Translations under genes and position numbers: made by a program | The notes under the pieces: model-generated | Told to the model about the DNA's origin: nothing | The model's database searches: none | Seen by the model: the letters and a program-made list of their open reading frames with translations, nothing else | Origin: Peromyscus leucopus | Lineage: Eukaryota > Chordata > Mammalia > Rodentia > Cricetidae | Assembly: GCF_004664715.2 (NCBI RefSeq) | Contig: NC_051069.1 | Coordinates: forward strand, 74,360,647 to 74,424,646 | Length of the DNA: 64,000 bases | Direction of reading: 5' to 3' | Shown here: one piece after another, positions 24,543 to 37,864 of the stretch | How the letters are laid out: each line of letters opens with the position of its first letter | Position numbering within the stretch: position 1 is the first letter of the stretch

Positions 24543-24769
24543 CAGTGGTTCTCAACCTGTGGGTCACAAACCCTCTGGGGGTTCGAACAACCCTTTCACA
24601 GGTCTAAGACCATCAGAAAACACAGATATTTATATTACGATTCATAACAGTAGCAAAACTATAGTCATGAAGTAACGATGAAAATAATTCTTTGGTTGGG
24701 AGTCACCACAGCATAAGGAACCATTTTAAAGTGTCAAGGTTGCAGCATTAAGGTGGTTGAGAAGTACTG
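24543..24769 (+). mobile_element. URR1-like hAT (Charlie-type) non-autonomous element
   Basis: The ends CAGTGGTTCTCAACC and GGTTGAGAAGTACTG are inverted repeats with one or two mismatches. The body has the known CTAAGACCATCAGAAAACAC and ATTACGATTCATAACAGTAG blocks. The 8-bp flanks no longer match, so it is old. No transposase. Confidence 0.9.
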
Positions 24770-25059
24770 ACACAGAGAAAGCCAGCAACCCAGGGATTTC
24801 CCATAAGGACACACCCCTTTCAGAAAGCTTGATCCGAGTTTCCCATCACAGGAGTATTGTGCTCCGTATGAGGAAAGATAGTCAGTTTGAGATTACCCCC
24901 AGTGTTGGAGGATGCTACACCCTCCCACAAATCGGTTGCATATCTCAGAGCCCATTACAGCAGCAGGGCATCCATTCTTCCCTGATTTGTGTTTGGTTCT
25001 ATTGTTCCCTCTATAGGCACCAACCATGTCACTTTCCTTGTGAAGACAAGCATCCATGA

Positions 25060-25800
25060 ACCTAGATTTGGCAGTGACAGCAGATTAAAGAAGTGATTCT
25101 ACCCAAGTCTACCTTAGTAAGCCAGTGAGTGTACTGGAGTTACTTGGAAGAATGTGGGTGAGATGTCACTCACAGGAGGAGCTTGGATAACTCAAAGGCA
25201 GCAGTGTCGTTGAAAACCCCAACAAGCATGGAACTCATGGAAGCTTCATCCGTGGATCACACTCTTCCCAGGGAGATGTGGACAAGCATCTACTCAGCCC
25301 AGATAGGGAAATGATGGAAGACTGAAGTACCGACACCACCCAGTTCAACCTGGTGAACCAGTGAGTTTTACTAGGGGAGTTGCTTGCAGGAATATGGGCG
25401 AGGAGCTATTTACAGGAGCAGAATGAGTTAAAGACCTCCGTGTCATCAAAAGCCCACCCCAGCATGGATGACAGTTTTCCAGAAAAGAAAAGAAAAAAAA
25501 ACCAAAAAAACAGAAACGTGGAATGTATTGCACAGCCTACAGGCAGCTTAGCAGGCTGGACAGTGTCTTTGCAGGCAGCTTAGGTTGATCTGAGCCTCTT
25601 CTAGGAGGCTTGCCTGATCACTGTTTCAAGGCACTTCAGCTGAATGGAGCCTCTTCTACAAAGCTCCACTTGTCAGAGAGTCACTTTCAGCTGTCTGTTC
25701 TGCTTATATACTTTGGGGTGATGGGGGGTTGGTGGCTATTGAATCGTGTCTAGTGGCAAAACCCAGAGAAGTGGTTACGCAACAAACACAGCATACAAGC
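25060..25800. repeat. Rodent LTR-like repeat with internal diverged duplication
   Basis: Two related blocks start near 25120 and 25356 (CCAGTGAGTGTACTGG versus CCAGTGAGTTTTACTA), with matching order up to AGCATGG. A following part, GCAGGCAGCTTAGCAGGCTG...CTTATATACTTTGG, resembles rodent LTR repeats. Family not identified. Confidence 0.4.
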
Positions 25801-25917
25801 TCAGTTCTCTTTTGCTCCCTCCTTCAGCCCGCCCCACAGCGAGGTGATGAAATAACATTGATGGGGTTAAGAAATCTTGTTAGGCTGTTCAATAATCTGC
25901 TTATGTTACTATATTAT

Positions 25918-26045
25918 TATTTGGCTCCAAACAGCCACTGACTAGCTGTGTGATGTGGGTCAAATAAACTAGTTTTCCAAGCATGACAATCATCCACAAA
26001 ATGGAAAAGTAAAATTGCGTTTGTAGAGTTATGTAAAAGAGTAAT
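25918..26045 (+). repeat. MIR SINE (plus)
   Basis: CTGACTAGCTGTGTGATGTG with downstream CCACAAAATGG matches the MIR core. Confidence 0.65.
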
Positions 26046-26984
26046 TTGATCACACACATGCTTGCACACATACACATACAAACATATATAAGGTACTGTG
26101 GGTGATGAAGATATCGCAGCGGACATTATTGACTGTGTTTCAAGTGATTATGGCAGGAAAGAAAGAAGAAGGGAAATGTGAATGATCCAGGCACACCAAA
26201 CATGTCCTGGGGTGCTGAGCTCCATAAATGCTAAAAGGGAAGCTGCTGGGTTTAGTCTCACGTGGCTCAGAGGCCCCTGGAAGCACTGCAGTCAAAGTAG
26301 TCCATAGACGGACTGTGTTAGTAGACATGAGACTTTCAGGAGGAAGCAAGAATTCCTGCACGGCTCAGGTTTTCTCCAGACGGCTCGACCTCTGACGTTT
26401 CATGACATTTGGAGTGTGCTTGCCTCAGACTGCTTGATATTTGAGAAAGAACATCAAGTCACACTTGATAACAGGCATAAGAAGCTTACAGGGCACCCAA
26501 CAGGTAGTTGGAGCTCTATAATGAGTTGTCAAAATGCTGCTAAGGTTACATATCCTGAGGCCTTGGACACCGATGCCAGGACCAACAGTGTGTTCTGTGT
26601 ACCCCGAGACACCAGGCAATGTGGCATGCCAGAGTATTTGTTTTTTTAAACCAGGACTTGTCTCTGAAACTAGACCACTCTAGGCTCCAGAGCTTAGCTC
26701 TAAGTGCAAACGGCCGGACAAGAGTGAGGGTATTCTAAAAATAAGACCGGCAAACTTAAAATGCTGGACTCCCAAAGAATAGGACTTTCCCCAGGAATCT
26801 CAATATGGGAGAAGAAAAAGGTACCAGCTAAAAGAGGAACTTGTCTCAGGAAAGGAGATTTCACACAGATCTAACATGCCAGGCTACCTTACAGGATGAG
26901 GCCGAAGCCCAGAAAACAATGGGTCAAGGCTGGATGACATCACACCTTGTCTGGGACTGTTTAAATGTGTGTATCCTTGGCCTG
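26046..26984. other. Intergenic DNA, no gene seen
   Basis: No clear repeat. A short CA-rich stretch is at 26053-26084. Confidence 0.3.
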
Positions 26985-27215
26985 CTATTTATTTTATATA
27001 TATAATTTTACAATACCATTCAGTTCTACATATCAGCCATGGGTTCCCCTATTCTCCCCCCTCCCACCCCCTCCCCTTACTCCCAGCCTATCCTCCATTC
27101 CCACCTCCTCCAGGACAAGTCCTCCCCCGAGGACTGCAATTAACCTGGTAGACTCAGTCCAGGCAGGTCCAGTCCCTTCCTCCCAGACTGATTGGCCTGC
27201 TGTTTAAACTTTACT
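26985..27215 (-). repeat. L1 3' UTR fragment (minus)
   Basis: CATATCAGCCATGGGTTCCC, the C-rich CCTCCCACCCCCTCCCC and GGTAGACTCAGTCCAGGCAG match a cricetid L1 3' end. The same unit recurs at 54545-54770. Confidence 0.6.
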
Positions 27216-29039
27216 CTCACTTCAGGACTCCAAGGAGGGACTTGGAAGGCTCAATGTCTCTCTTCCCAATGTGGCCACACTGAACAGATCTCTTTTCCCA
27301 TTTTAGCTTGGCTGTTTCAGTTGGCTTATTGAGGCTAGGTGGCTGGACCTGACTTGGGCACAGGTTGTAAACCCCATGTTTGAAAACTCATTATCTTCAA
27401 AACCTTAAGAATAGTGAAATTCTCCATGTCATTCTTTCTTTTGAAAGCAAGAATAAATAATTAATGTACCTTACTGAATTGTACAAGTACTAAATGTGTA
27501 TCAGGAGATGACATTTCTAAAGGGTCTGGAAAGGTTCCAGGCATGTGGCTAGTTCTCAGTAATGGTTTCCTCTACATTCAGCAGGAAATCTGGAAGTGGG
27601 GTGAGGGTGGATGCTACAGACATTGGTTTGTATGGATCTGGCACTCAGAAAGGAGATGATAATTAAAAATATAGATTTAGGGATTGTCTAGTTACATTTG
27701 TCTCTTGTGACTAACGTAACAAATTCCTGGAACCATCAATTTAAAAGGGTGACCTGGAAACAGTGGATTTGAAATCCTCATGGATCAGGAGACCAGAAGT
27801 CCAAACTCAGTACTCCTGGACCAAACTCAGAGAGGCAGCAGGGACATACTCCCTCTGGAAAGGTCCAAAAAGTCTGTTCCATGCTTCCTCCATTCTACTG
27901 CTTGACAGCTGATGTTTCTTGGACTAGAATTGTGTCATTGCTGTTTTCTCTATGAAATCCATTATCTACCATTCTCGTACCATCACCAAGTCTTCCCTTT
28001 CCTCTTATAGATGCGTTACAATGGCATTTAAGGCTAGCCAGATAAATCAGGATAATTTCCTCACCTTGGAACCGTTAACTCACCAGATCCATAAACATCT
28101 TTTACATTTCCCCCGGTAAGATAGCATCTGCAAGTGTCAGGGTGTAGGAACTAGAGTCTCCAGAGGCCATCAGTTCACTTTACTCAGCATAGAACCAGGG
28201 ACCTATCCACACACCACAGAAACGTGAGAGGACAAAATGAAGGGAGGGACAGCTAGAGAGCATGAGGTGGATGGAGTGGGTGTAGGAGACCCCAAAACAC
28301 AGCGACTTTCACAGAGGACTTCCTGTTCCAAACGCCTCAGAAAACCAGTGAGAGGATGAGAAGGTCGATGGAGAGCAAGTCGCAGGAAGGACATCAAATA
28401 CTTCGGCCTAAGTGAATGTATACATTTGTAAGAAGGAAGCCAAACTGTGGTGGACGAAGGATGGACTCACTGCTGTGATGCACAGTGAGCACAGGCCGAG
28501 GCACTGGAACAAACACACAGCTCACCAGCCGCTCCTCTACCTCACACTCATTTATGTTCCCTTTGGATGGCCAACAATCAAAGCTCATCAACACCATGAA
28601 CTGGCCAAGGTAGACATGGCCCATGGTTAAAAAGGGAAGAAGCCACCTGGTCCCAAATAAATATGTTTACGTTCAGCTCCAAGAGAGCTGAAACGAAAGG
28701 GTTGGTTTACTCTTACACAGCTCTTCTCACAGGTGTGTTAATGATTAGTAAAGATGTGGCAGTTTGAATCATTATATTGCATTACGAGGACCAACGTGTC
28801 TAGTTTTGTTTCTCCCACATAAACATTAGTAGTGAGTGATCACTGCAGATGGCAAAACCATGTGGTAGGAATATGATATACGAGGGATAATAGAGGTTTG
28901 AGGTGATTAATATTAAAGTGAATGCTTATATTAAGTAGCATAATAATATAATAAATAAGATTAATATGAAAAGATGGTGCTTTGTTATAAACATAGACAT
29001 AAACAGTTTATGTAACAGCTCAGTGAAGGTATTTAGTGA
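27216..29039. other. Intergenic DNA, no gene seen
   Basis: No recognised repeat or protein. The short overlapping ORFs at 28203-28630 have no known motif. Confidence 0.3.
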
Positions 29040-29165
29040 GAGGAGATGCACCAACATGGTAGCATCATTGTTGTCTTCCTTTTATAGAAGCAGAAACTGA
29101 GAGGCAAAGGTCAATGAAAATTGCACAGCCAGGAAGCAAGGACTCTCTCAGAAGTCTCTCCCTGC
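29040..29165 (-). repeat. MIR SINE (minus)
   Basis: CCTTTTATAGAAGCAGAAAC then TGCACAGCCAGGAAGCAAGG, the MIR core read backwards. Confidence 0.6.
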
Positions 29166-31338
29166 ACCTGAACCTTGCCAACATTTACAAGAAAGCATTC
29201 AAATAAGCTGTATTCTAAAGTAGCTTACACAGCAGTAGGCTTTGCTTGTAGGACAAACTTATAATGCTCCAAATCTTCATGCATCATTTCGCTCATGCTT
29301 ACTGAGTGCTTATGAATACTAACATAGTGGACCACTCCTCCAGAAACTGGACAAATGGACAAAAACCCCTCTCCCGGTGTCCAGGAAAGCTGGTGACATC
29401 TTTCAATTTAATTCAGTGATCATAGAGTTAAAATTAAATTAATTATGTCCTCACTGTATATAAAAAATAAAATATCCTGACAGAAAGTGGTCTGTGGCAG
29501 AAGCTCCTAGTACAGATTGCTGCAGCTACCCTTCTAGGGAAATTATTATACTGAACCTTGGGTAAAATCTACAGTGGAAAATGGCAGTCCATGTGTGGAG
29601 GGCCCTTATTATTTGTAGGGTTTTTGTTTTGTTTTGTTTTGTTTGTTTGTCTTTATACCCAACTGACCTTTCAAGATTCTAAATAAGTATTGTCATTCAT
29701 AAAAGCAGTGAGTGATACTGAACACCTTGTTGGTCATTTCTGTTTCCATTTCCTCACAATGGCATTGTCTAACATCACTTGACTTTCTATGACCCTAAGT
29801 AGAAAATATCGTGTTAGGAGAAAGCTATTCTACTTAGCACATCCTGTTTCCCAACCACCCACAGGAAGGGAATACAGAAAAACCTGAAAGTCAGTTATTC
29901 AGAATAAGCAGCCATCCTGGTCCCCTGTGGCAGGACACACAGAGGCCACAGGTCTGAAACTTCCCTTGTGGTACTCATTTCCCAACAGAATCCATCATTG
30001 TAAAAGCAAGAGTCTGCACATCCCTTATCCCTGGGTACATTCTCCTAATAAAATAAAGAACCATGTGTCGGGTTGAGTAGAATGCCCTCTATCTTTATCT
30101 GCTACTGTTGACACTGGCAAAGGTCTTTCAACACTTTTGGAGAAAGTATCCCTCTCCAAGAAGCCTTCCTTCCTCTATCACTCACTTTATTTTATTGTAT
30201 CATAATTTAATTTTTTTCAGATTTCTTCAGGTTTAGTTCGAGAATGGGTAGGGGAAATGATCTTAAACAGATTTTAGAAGAGTAAATGCCTTTCCAGAGT
30301 ACTTGGCAGAAAGCTTAACCACACAGAAGAGGTAGCTTAGAAAATCTTTATGCAGAAGTTAGTTTACAGTAAATCTCAGAAGGGCACCCCTTTTACACGC
30401 TCTTCCCCTACCTGTGGGCACCAACCCTTGCATTGGTCCTCCCAAATGATCTAAATGAAATGAGCCTTTCCCGTTGCCTAATGCCGAACCAGACTGCTGT
30501 CATCCTCTCTCTCTCTGGAGTTAGGGATCTGGTGGTCTGAGTCTCAGACATGTAGGTAAGAACATGTCATAACAGGAGACAGAGCAGTCAGGCCAGGGAG
30601 GAAGGCAAAATCACCAGCATATTGTAAAGATAGCCTCCAGGTCGTACTGAAGGAACATCCAGACTACATCTGTCACTGGGTTTGTAATCTGGCCTTATAG
30701 TGAGCCAGCTATTCAGAAACTCACTGTTATTTCTAACCAAAGATAGTTGATAAGACAATAATAGCAAAGAGCAACCCCATTCTCAATCCAGGCTTGCAGC
30801 AGCTCTGCCACAGCCCAGCCAAGTCTCCAGGGAGGTCATAGTTATCAGTGGTTTGAACAATGCGACTTTGTTCTTACCATTCAGAAGGTTCCCATTCCCT
30901 TTCTGTCTTGACTAATCCTGGCACACAATGGGCATCTTTTCTCATGCCAGGGTGCTTACTACCGACCACTTTTCCATTAATAGTCTCTGCTGAAACAGTG
31001 ACTCCCACTTAAGTGAAACACTTCCTGTTATTTAATTTGAAATCCAGTGAACTCTACCACTACTCAGGTCAGTGACAGTCCATGGGAGGCAGTAACCAGT
31101 GGCTATCATTAGTCAAGCAGTGTTTGCCTCCCTGTGGCTAGGACTCAAGTATCGATAACAGGAGCAGCAAACTAAGACCAGCAAACCATAGTCAGTAGGA
31201 TTCAGTCAACAGCCATTTTGATAGAAGCCAGAGCTAGAAAAGGGCTGATCTTTTTTTATTTTTAATTTTTGAAAAATCTCATATATCTGTATAATAAAAT
31301 ATAATTGTATATTTATCCCCCATCTGTCCAGTTTCTCC
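29166..31338. other. Intergenic DNA, no gene seen
   Basis: AT-rich unique-looking DNA. A GTTTT repeat lies at 29623-29648. Confidence 0.3.
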
Positions 31339-31432
31339 TATGTCTTCCCAACCTATCCCCTTCCAAAACTTTTTTTCTAATAAGTCATCAAGTCCAAAAA
31401 AGTTTTGGAAGGGGATAGGTTGGGAAGACATA
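31339..31432. repeat. Perfect 37-bp inverted repeat, 20-base loop
   Basis: 31339-31375 and 31396-31432 are exact reverse complements (TATGTCTTCCCAACC... against ...GGTTGGGAAGACATA). Weaker pairing continues outwards. Confidence 0.97.
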
Positions 31433-31744
31433 TGTGAATGGGGGTAAGGCCATCCAATGGAGCATGGGAAACCTACCAGGTTTTATTTTATTTTTAATTG
31501 TGGTGTAGAAGACAGAATTCTGGATGTTGTACAAAATGAGTGAAAGCCCCACCTTTCTATGGTTGGTGATGAATTCTATTTGTACTTTGAGATAGACAGG
31601 CTTTTGCTGAATTGGCCATGATCCTCCTGCATCAGCCTCCTAGGAGCATTAATGCTGAATTTTAATTAAATAAAATTCTATTTTTTATAAACTTTCCTTC
31701 ATAGGCGTAGACTTGCTTTTGTTTGTTTATTTTTGTTTGTTTGT

Positions 31745-32325
31745 TTTTAATGCATTGAGAGATCATTGTAGAATATGAGGAGAAAAGATTGTAAGGGTCA
31801 GAAGATCAGAGAGTCTGACGTGAGATAATGTCTTCCAAAGATGACAAGGTGATGCACCCATAACATCTTAGCAACACAGTCACCAAAATAGGACCCATGC
31901 AATGATAACACCAGTTGACATCCCAACACCAATGGAGGAACTCTCAGGAGGCACCACCTATAAATGAAAAACTACAGTCAAACAATGACTCTTAAGAGAA
32001 GGAGAATCAGTCTTTTTCAAGAACCAAAGCCACCTTATAGGTTATCTGATCCCAAGTGGTCATCCCTAAACACAAATATATATCAGCAACACTAAATGGA
32101 CTCAAAAGATTTCATTTATATATGCATTTGTATATAATATATATAAAATGGGAATAATTGATATATAAATATATATAAAACAAGAATAATTAAACATGAG
32201 ATCATGAATTTAAGAAAGACTGAGGAACACAGAGGGGTTGGAGATGGGAGAAGGTAAGGAAGACATGATGTAAATAAAGTATTCATATATGAAATTTCAA
32301 TAAAAATAATATAAATGTAAACTTG
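31745..32325 (+). repeat. Lx-type L1 3' end (plus)
   Basis: GATTGTAAGGGTCAGAAGATC, GACATCCCAACACCAATGGA, GGTTATCTGATCCCAAGTGG and GAGGGGTTGGAGATGGGAGA follow the tail of old murid L1 elements. It ends in an AT/A-rich tail. Confidence 0.65.
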
Positions 32326-32564
32326 TACACAATTATTGCTATATTTTTATTCATCTATAAAAACCATGGAGACTCATTTTCTCTTTCACTATATAAATAC
32401 TTACATTGTTAAATTTCTTGACACATAAAGCCTGAATTAATTACTAACTGGCTGATCCTTGCTCTGGTCTTTGGTGTGTTTGGTAGTATGATTGAAGAAT
32501 AGTCAATTAGCAATTATTTTTCAAAATAAAAAACATCAACAACCTTAAAAAGTAATTAGAGGAG

Positions 32565-32625
32565 TTTTTCTCTAGCATACACAAGGTCTGGGGTTCAATT
32601 TCCAATAACACAACTAAACTAAAAA
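32565..32625 (+). repeat. ID-type SINE fragment
   Basis: CTAGCATACACAAGGTCTGG with GGTTCAATTTCC is the ID 3' body. Confidence 0.5.
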
Positions 32626-34214
32626 TGAAACCCTGTTTTTGCCCTGGACTATATCACATGGCTGATCATTCAATTCTGCTGATTATAGTTTTCTGGATTT
32701 TAGTAAGTGGCTTAGGTTAGAGACTTTAAAGTGATCATCACCAACTCTAACTTTATATTTCACTTACTAACATATTGTGTGGTGTCCCTTCACGAGGGGC
32801 CTGGGAAATACTTATTTTTAAATAGAATGTGGAGTAACAGGTTTCCTTATTTCTGTAATGCTTAGTTTGGGCCATGAAGGTTTTAGTATTATTTTATTGA
32901 ATTACAATTTTTCATTTTCAAAATTTGTTTTTTAACCCAAGTCCCCATCTACGGTCACAATTGATTATTTGTTTCTAGAAGATTCTATTTCTGTAGCTTG
33001 TTTTATGATGGGCACCAACTTCAGAAACTATGACATAATTTAGATCTTCTGAAATTTTTCCTTATAAATGCACAGTCTAAGAAGGATTTCCTTTCAAGGA
33101 TCATTTTTTTTCCCTTGAGTTTAATGTTATTGATGACTTTTTGAAAAATACTCTGTGATTATCAGTATATTCCAGGACAGAAAAACATTGAAATGGAGAG
33201 AAACTGCTGAAGAAAATTGCCTTGCATGCCCATGCTTGCACAGAGGGAAACAGAAAAGTGTGCAGCATCCTGAACAGATCTACAAAGCCTTCTATGACTT
33301 TCCCTTATATTAAATCTATTTTAAAGCTACATTTTCTTCTTTGGTGGAGGGATGATACTGAATCAGACAAGAATATAAGAGTGGGTGGTTCTTGAGGCCC
33401 AAGAACATATGAATGGGTGTTCCTGTGAAAGTCAGAAGCTGTCGCTGGAGTTGGACACACCAGGGTCATGGAACACAAATTCTGCATGGATACTGGACTG
33501 TTTATTCATTTTCCACAGATCTACCCTTAGTCCACCAGCAGCTTACCCTAAGAACTAGGCAGTCCTTCCTGCTGCACAGGAACAGAATTTAAGCCTGTTG
33601 GTCCTGGAGAAACTGTAGTTCAGGGAAAGTTAACTGTCTCTCACTTTGTTTACCTATCCTGCCTTCACTATTTGAAATCAAAAATGCCACTTCTCATGGA
33701 CACCAATGATCTGCAGCTCAGCCCAGCTGCTCCCTAACTTGGCTTTTGGAAGTCTAAATGCATTCCCTAGTACAGTCCTACAAGACTTTATAGGCAAGAT
33801 TCCTTTATTTCCCATCTCCTGCCTACAGAACATGTTCTCTTTCAAAAGGCAACATACACTTTGCCAAGTGACCTCACATCTCAGCATCCTAGAGGTCACG
33901 GCAGCCAATGGTCAGCTCTAGTGCTTACTTGGGCTCTTCTGTGTTCTACGGATTTCATATGAATTGAGTGTCAATAGGAAGCAGAAGTGTCAGACTCTCC
34001 TCCTGTTGAAAATGAGGAAGCTGACTCTTTCAGTGATTTTGCCAGAGCTTCTGTGCAGAATGCAGGGCTGGGTATGAGGTCTCCAGTATGCTTATAACTG
34101 CCGCTTACTCTGGTGACTCTGACTAGAATAAGACTTTCACATAGTTTAAGAGATTATCCTCTGGAAGTGGCCATCCCATCCTAGGATAGCTTGGCCCAAA
34201 TAGAAATAACTCTT
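32626..34214. other. Intergenic DNA, no gene seen
   Basis: AT-rich left part. The overlapping short ORFs at 33678-33921 have no known domain. Confidence 0.3.
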
Positions 34215-34225
34215 AAGAAGTCATA

Positions 34226-34395
34226 GCCGGGCGGTGGTGGCGCACGCCTTTAATCCCAGCACTCGGGAGGCAGAGCCAGGCGGATCTCTGTGAGTTCGAG
34301 GCCAGCCTGGGCTACCAAGTGAGTTCCAGGAAAGGCGCAAAGCTACACAGAGAGACCCTGTCTCGAAAAACCAAAAAAAAAAAAAAAAAAAAAAA
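34226..34395 (+). mobile_element. Full-length B1 SINE with perfect 10-bp duplication
   Basis: It starts GCCGGGCGGTGGTGGCGCAC and ends in about 20 A. AAGAAGTCAT is repeated at 34215-34224 and 34396-34405. Intact ends and few changes suggest a fairly young insertion. Confidence 0.97.
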
Positions 34396-34405
34396 AAGAA
34401 GTCAT

Positions 34406-36439
34406 TTAAGCTTAAAGCCAAGTGTAGTTCATCTGCTTTGGGAGGAAAATGCTTAGTAAAGGACCATTCTACAAAGGTCTTTGAGGGACTGAGGCCTTTG
34501 AAAAGATGCCACCCTTCTCAGAGATGGTTGTTTTTGAAAAAGTCAGAAATGAAAAGGCTTTTAGTCTTTGCAGGTTCAGACTGAGCCACCTTGTTTCTGC
34601 AAGTGTCCTTCCTGTGGGTACCCAGCGTGGTGCTTGTGCCCAGTATTAGTCATGTTCATCCAAGGTGATAACCACCATGATCTCATCAAATTCAACAAGG
34701 ACATTCTCCAGTCACAGGCCACATCCATCAGTAAAATTCTTTTCTCTTGTCAGACCAGGAGAAGAAAGCATAAGCCAAACGACCACTTATCAAGAATTTT
34801 CCATGCTGTAAAGCCTTTCCTCTATAGCACATGTTAAGTCAGCCTAGGCCGCCGAGCATGAGGACTCAGACAAATGAAAACAGCCAGAATACGTCTTTGG
34901 TTTTCCTGTTTGTGTCGTCTTCCTGAAGCTCTGAAGAACGTGTGGAAAGAAGCCGTCACCTATGAGCTCATGTTGAGTAAATCTCCACAAGCAACCACTG
35001 TGAACACCCCTCAACACTTGTGAGCTTTCTGATGTTCTTGTTCTCACCCCTTGGGTGGGCCCTGGGGCCTGCTGGCTAAGTGCTTGGCAGGACAAAGATG
35101 ACCTGGCCTACTTCTAAATCAAAGAGGAGAGCAATGTGGCAAGGACAATGAATTCAGTTACTGTCACCAAGGTCCATCATTCAGAACATTTTGCAAAACA
35201 AGTTTGAACTTCTGAGCTTTGGTTTATTTGTTTATTCAACTGTTCCCTTTAGTCTCAAACATAATTCTTCTCTACCTACCTTCTTGCTTTGATATTACCT
35301 TGGAGTTAGTTAGCCAGCAGGATCCCAAACTGCTTGTTTGCCTGGTTATTTTGTTTCAGCTCCCTTTGTCCTCAAATGAAACAATTCAGGTAGCTATTTG
35401 AAATAGGTTTACCAAGATATCAGACCTGGCAAGAACTTTCCAGAATTCCTACATATATTTGAAATGTCTTTTATGTACCAGTGAGTAGAAAAAACAAACA
35501 AACAAAAAACCCAAGAGTATCAAACTGCTTAGGCTGAAATTCCTTTAGGGTATACCTACTAACCCTCTAACAACTGAACTAGCAAGACAGGCATAGAGAA
35601 GAAGACTGTTATGCATGCAGAGCCAGTCTTCTGGGAGAGCAAAAGGGGTAAGCAGGTCAAGCTTTCATAGTTCCTTGGGAAATACTTCCTTCCTCTGTCT
35701 CTGTTCTTCCCTTCCCTCATTTTGTTCTCTTCTCTCTACCTTACTTATCTTAGTTGTTATCATGAAAATAATAAAACATCTGAAATTTAGGATAAAAATC
35801 ATGGTAACTATTTCCTATTGTCCCGGGCCTCTCTCTTGTACAAAATGAAAGCTGACCCATCTCCCAGTTGTGAGCATGAGGTGAGGGACCTTTTGTGTAA
35901 TCAAGAATACCCTGATGCACAGTAAACACCAAACTGAGGTCATACCATACCCTGTTCAGCTGATTCTAGAACTCTATTAATTATGAAGGGAAAATCCTTC
36001 CAGCCAGAAAGAGGAAAAGTATTAAAATTGAAGTTGATTGTTATAATGTCTGTATTTTGATCTGAGATGAAGCTGGTTTCATGCATTGAAGCCAGGCACT
36101 ATACTTCATCTGATTTTTTTTGAGAGTTCTTCAAGTAACACAGTCTGGATTCTGGGAAAGAAATCTCATCATTTGGGTTCATTCTCCTCCAGAAAAAAAT
36201 CAACTAAAACAGAATTTTCACCTCCCCCTTTTTTTCCATGTACATTTTAAAGATATTGCAATGATAGCATAAAATATAGTAATTTAAAATAAAATGCTAG
36301 TTTTTAAATTTTATGTTAGCTCACCAATAAATGACAAATTATTAAAAGGGAAATAGAAGAAAGAATAAAGGCCCATTGTTGATTGAGCTCAGACTCGACA
36401 CTGTCCCTGGTGTTTTTCCTGTGCAGATCTATTGCATCT
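34406..36439. other. Intergenic DNA, no gene seen
   Basis: ORFs of 60-89 codons at 34568-34837, 34844-35095 and 35615-35848 have no known motif. Confidence 0.3.
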
Positions 36440-36580
36440 CACAGCACTGTGATATCAGATACTGATCATTTTAACTATACCATCAAAGAAAAAGACTTGC
36501 TCAAGATTATAGAATTAATGAAAATAAGTTTTGATTTGACCTTCAGGATTCTGACAACAGGTCACACAGTCTCCATTACC
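36440..36580 (-). repeat. Probable MIR (minus)
   Basis: CATTTTAACTATACCATCAAAG then GACTTGCTCAAGATTATAG follows the 3' half of MIR read backwards. Confidence 0.4.
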
Positions 36581-37864
36581 CACCTCTGCTTTAGATCTGA
36601 GACACTGACTAATCAAAGAGATGGACTCCTTATTTGAGAAGTATTTATTAAAAATTAACCTTTGATATCCAACAGCCCTTAGTGTAGGTCTGTACTGAAT
36701 ACATGAAAATAATGGGAGATGGCCATTGCCCAATTAATCTATAAATATTTTAAAGCTAAAATAGATAGAAACTGTCCATTTGAGACAGTCTGCTATTTCT
36801 TCTGCTAATACAATTCCCTGGACCATGTTTTACTCAGTAAATGAACAAGGAAGGGGTTGCTTTAGCTTGACCTAGAGTTATTTTGCCACATGCTCTTTTT
36901 AGTTCATTTGGTAGTAGCCTATCTCTCTGGACGACTAAATTGAGGACATTCCATGTTCTCCATGGTCCTTTGTTTACGGAAGAAAGGGGGAACCGTGGCA
37001 AAAGTATCCACAGGCTAATGGGCTTGTCTTCTAAGTGAACATCCTCTCCAAGGCTTTGGAACATATTTTATTTTCAGAATTCTTTTCGAGAGCCTTTGCC
37101 ATTTAAAAAGCAAATGTTAAGAATGAACTGAACTTCCTCTGTCTGTGCCATTAAAAACCAGCCCACATCTGCCTACTGCTCAGTCTTGTGGATCTGGTCC
37201 CATTGGGGGTGGATGGAAGAGAACCTTCTGAAGCGTTGTAGGTACTGCAAAACCTGGAATAAGAAGCTGGCCATGATGAGTGGGCAGCACAGAATCCTGT
37301 TATTGTTTGCAAACACTGCGGGCTGGGGTTTTGTTTCTATTTTGGGTTTTATGTGTTTGTTGATGGTGGTGTTGTTTCAGGTTCTCCCTCTACTGATGGG
37401 CATTTCAGAAGGTGTAGACATGAATAACCCAGTGGAATATGACAGACTCAAGGAGTCATGCTTTAGACCTTATTTCATTTAGGGCAAGGCTAGGGAAGAT
37501 AAAGCAAATTTGAAACAGATTATTATCAAGTATCCAATCATTGATAAATAAATTCAGATTACCCCCTGGTCCCACCAGGAGGCTCATTCTGTAGTTCCTG
37601 GTTCTGATGGCCAATCAATTTATGGTTTAGAAAATCCTGCTTTAGCCTACTAAAGCCTGGCCCCAGGCATCTCTAGCACTTACTTTCCAGATACACTGAA
37701 GAAGTTTCAAAATACCCTGGAGGATACAGATGATAAAACCCCCAAATGAAAGACTAACTTGGATAACTTGGCCCTGACTTCTGAACACTTGGGAGCATGT
37801 GGAAGGCCACATTTCTAGCTTGTGAACCTAGAACCCCTTCCACACACATTTTATTATTGTTCCT
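36581..37864. other. Intergenic DNA with an unexplained 98-codon ORF
   Basis: The ORF at 37186-37482 (plus) has a hydrophobic centre (ILGFMCLLMVVLFQVLPLLMG), but there is no known domain, no clear promoter and no repeat origin that I recognise. It is most likely chance. Confidence 0.25.

Noticed and set aside
26965..27207. Pro-rich 80-codon ORF
   Set aside because: Lies in the C-rich L1 3' UTR; the same sequence recurs at 54.6 kb.
37186..37482. 98-codon plus ORF with a hydrophobic segment
   Set aside because: Looks like a membrane segment, but T-rich DNA gives this by chance; no homologue recognised.
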